From positions 1 to 32,506 of the forward strand of contig JAQGIF010000173.1 in the NCBI GenBank assembly GCA_028291345.1: DNA of 32,506 bases. The letters run 5' to 3'. Below are positions 32,457-32,506 of this stretch, in pieces (position 1 is the first letter of the stretch; the number at the start of each line of letters is the position of its first letter). The notes beneath the pieces were generated by a model. The model had not been told where the DNA came from, ran no database searches, and worked only from the letters and a program-made list of their open reading frames with translations. Made by a program: the position numbers and the translations under genes. The stretch comes from Rhodospirillales bacterium. Lineage in GTDB: Bacteria > Pseudomonadota > Alphaproteobacteria > BOG-932 > Roseiterribacteraceae.

Positions 32457-32506
32457 CAGGGCTCTGCGTCGCTCGCCACGGGGGGGATCCCCAGCAGGGC
32501 TGAGAT

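Noticed and set aside
1-32506. CRISPR array or tRNA/rRNA genes
   Set aside because: No regularly spaced repeats of 24-40 bases and no tRNA cloverleaf or rRNA-like stretch were seen; the only regular array is the 21-bp repeat, with no unique spacers.

Overview
The window looks like accessory DNA of an alphaproteobacterium, most likely a sphingomonad or a close relative. This is an inference from high GC, a large TonB-dependent receptor in a catabolic cluster, an IS6-family transposase of the kind common in Sphingomonadaceae and Methylobacteriaceae, and FNR/FixK-type TTGAT-N4-ATCAA boxes. No rRNA, tRNA or CRISPR array is visible. Much of the window is a mosaic of intact operons joined by deletion scars, truncated genes and IS remnants.

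Left part (1-6760): a stress and metal-ion island. It has a tandem-domain universal stress protein (USP) divergent from a small periplasmic cytochrome c, a small helical protein, and a scar in which the 5' end of an alcohol dehydrogenase is joined to the 3' end of a cytochrome-c-like gene. A relic of an Mg-ATPase C-terminus and an 84-residue mini-USP follow. Next comes an intact two-gene unit: an Nramp-related transporter with a non-canonical DDPSG site and an MgtA-type P-type ATPase. Two perfect FNR boxes and one degenerate box point to low-oxygen control. An IS6-family element (6782-7569, no target duplication) ends this part.

Middle-left (7.6-16.5 kb): a zinc alcohol dehydrogenase, then a degraded mobile zone. 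It contains an HTH protein with a 21-bp tandem repeat, the C-terminal half of a large serine recombinase, a secreted DNA/RNA nuclease paired with a DUF2235 (Tle1-like) hydrolase, and two gene fragments fused head-to-head. It continues with a 5'-truncated IS110/IS1111 transposase whose 3' flank could hold a bridge RNA, an AT-richer multi-frameshifted membrane glycosyltransferase relic, and an IS6 end fragment.

Catabolic cluster (16.5-23.5 kb): on the minus strand, a phosphotriesterase-family metallohydrolase, a TonB-dependent receptor, a short-chain dehydrogenase, a TetR regulator and cyanase; divergently, a FAD-dependent 2-hydroxyacid-oxidase-like enzyme. The genes appear intact and well spaced, and scars and mobile-element fragments lie on both sides. 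A 57-bp fragment of the serine recombinase occurs both left and right of this segment in the same orientation. This is the best candidate for an undescribed system: import, oxidation and hydrolysis of an unknown substrate, possibly one that yields cyanate.

Right part (23.9-31.1 kb): a four-gene efflux operon with the layout of E. coli ytcA-mdtNOP (small lipoprotein, membrane fusion protein, FUSC inner-membrane protein, outer-membrane factor). Upstream lie a frameshifted USP, a truncated second FUSC gene and an intact heme O synthase (ctaB). The window ends inside an IS3-family element with several inactivating lesions.
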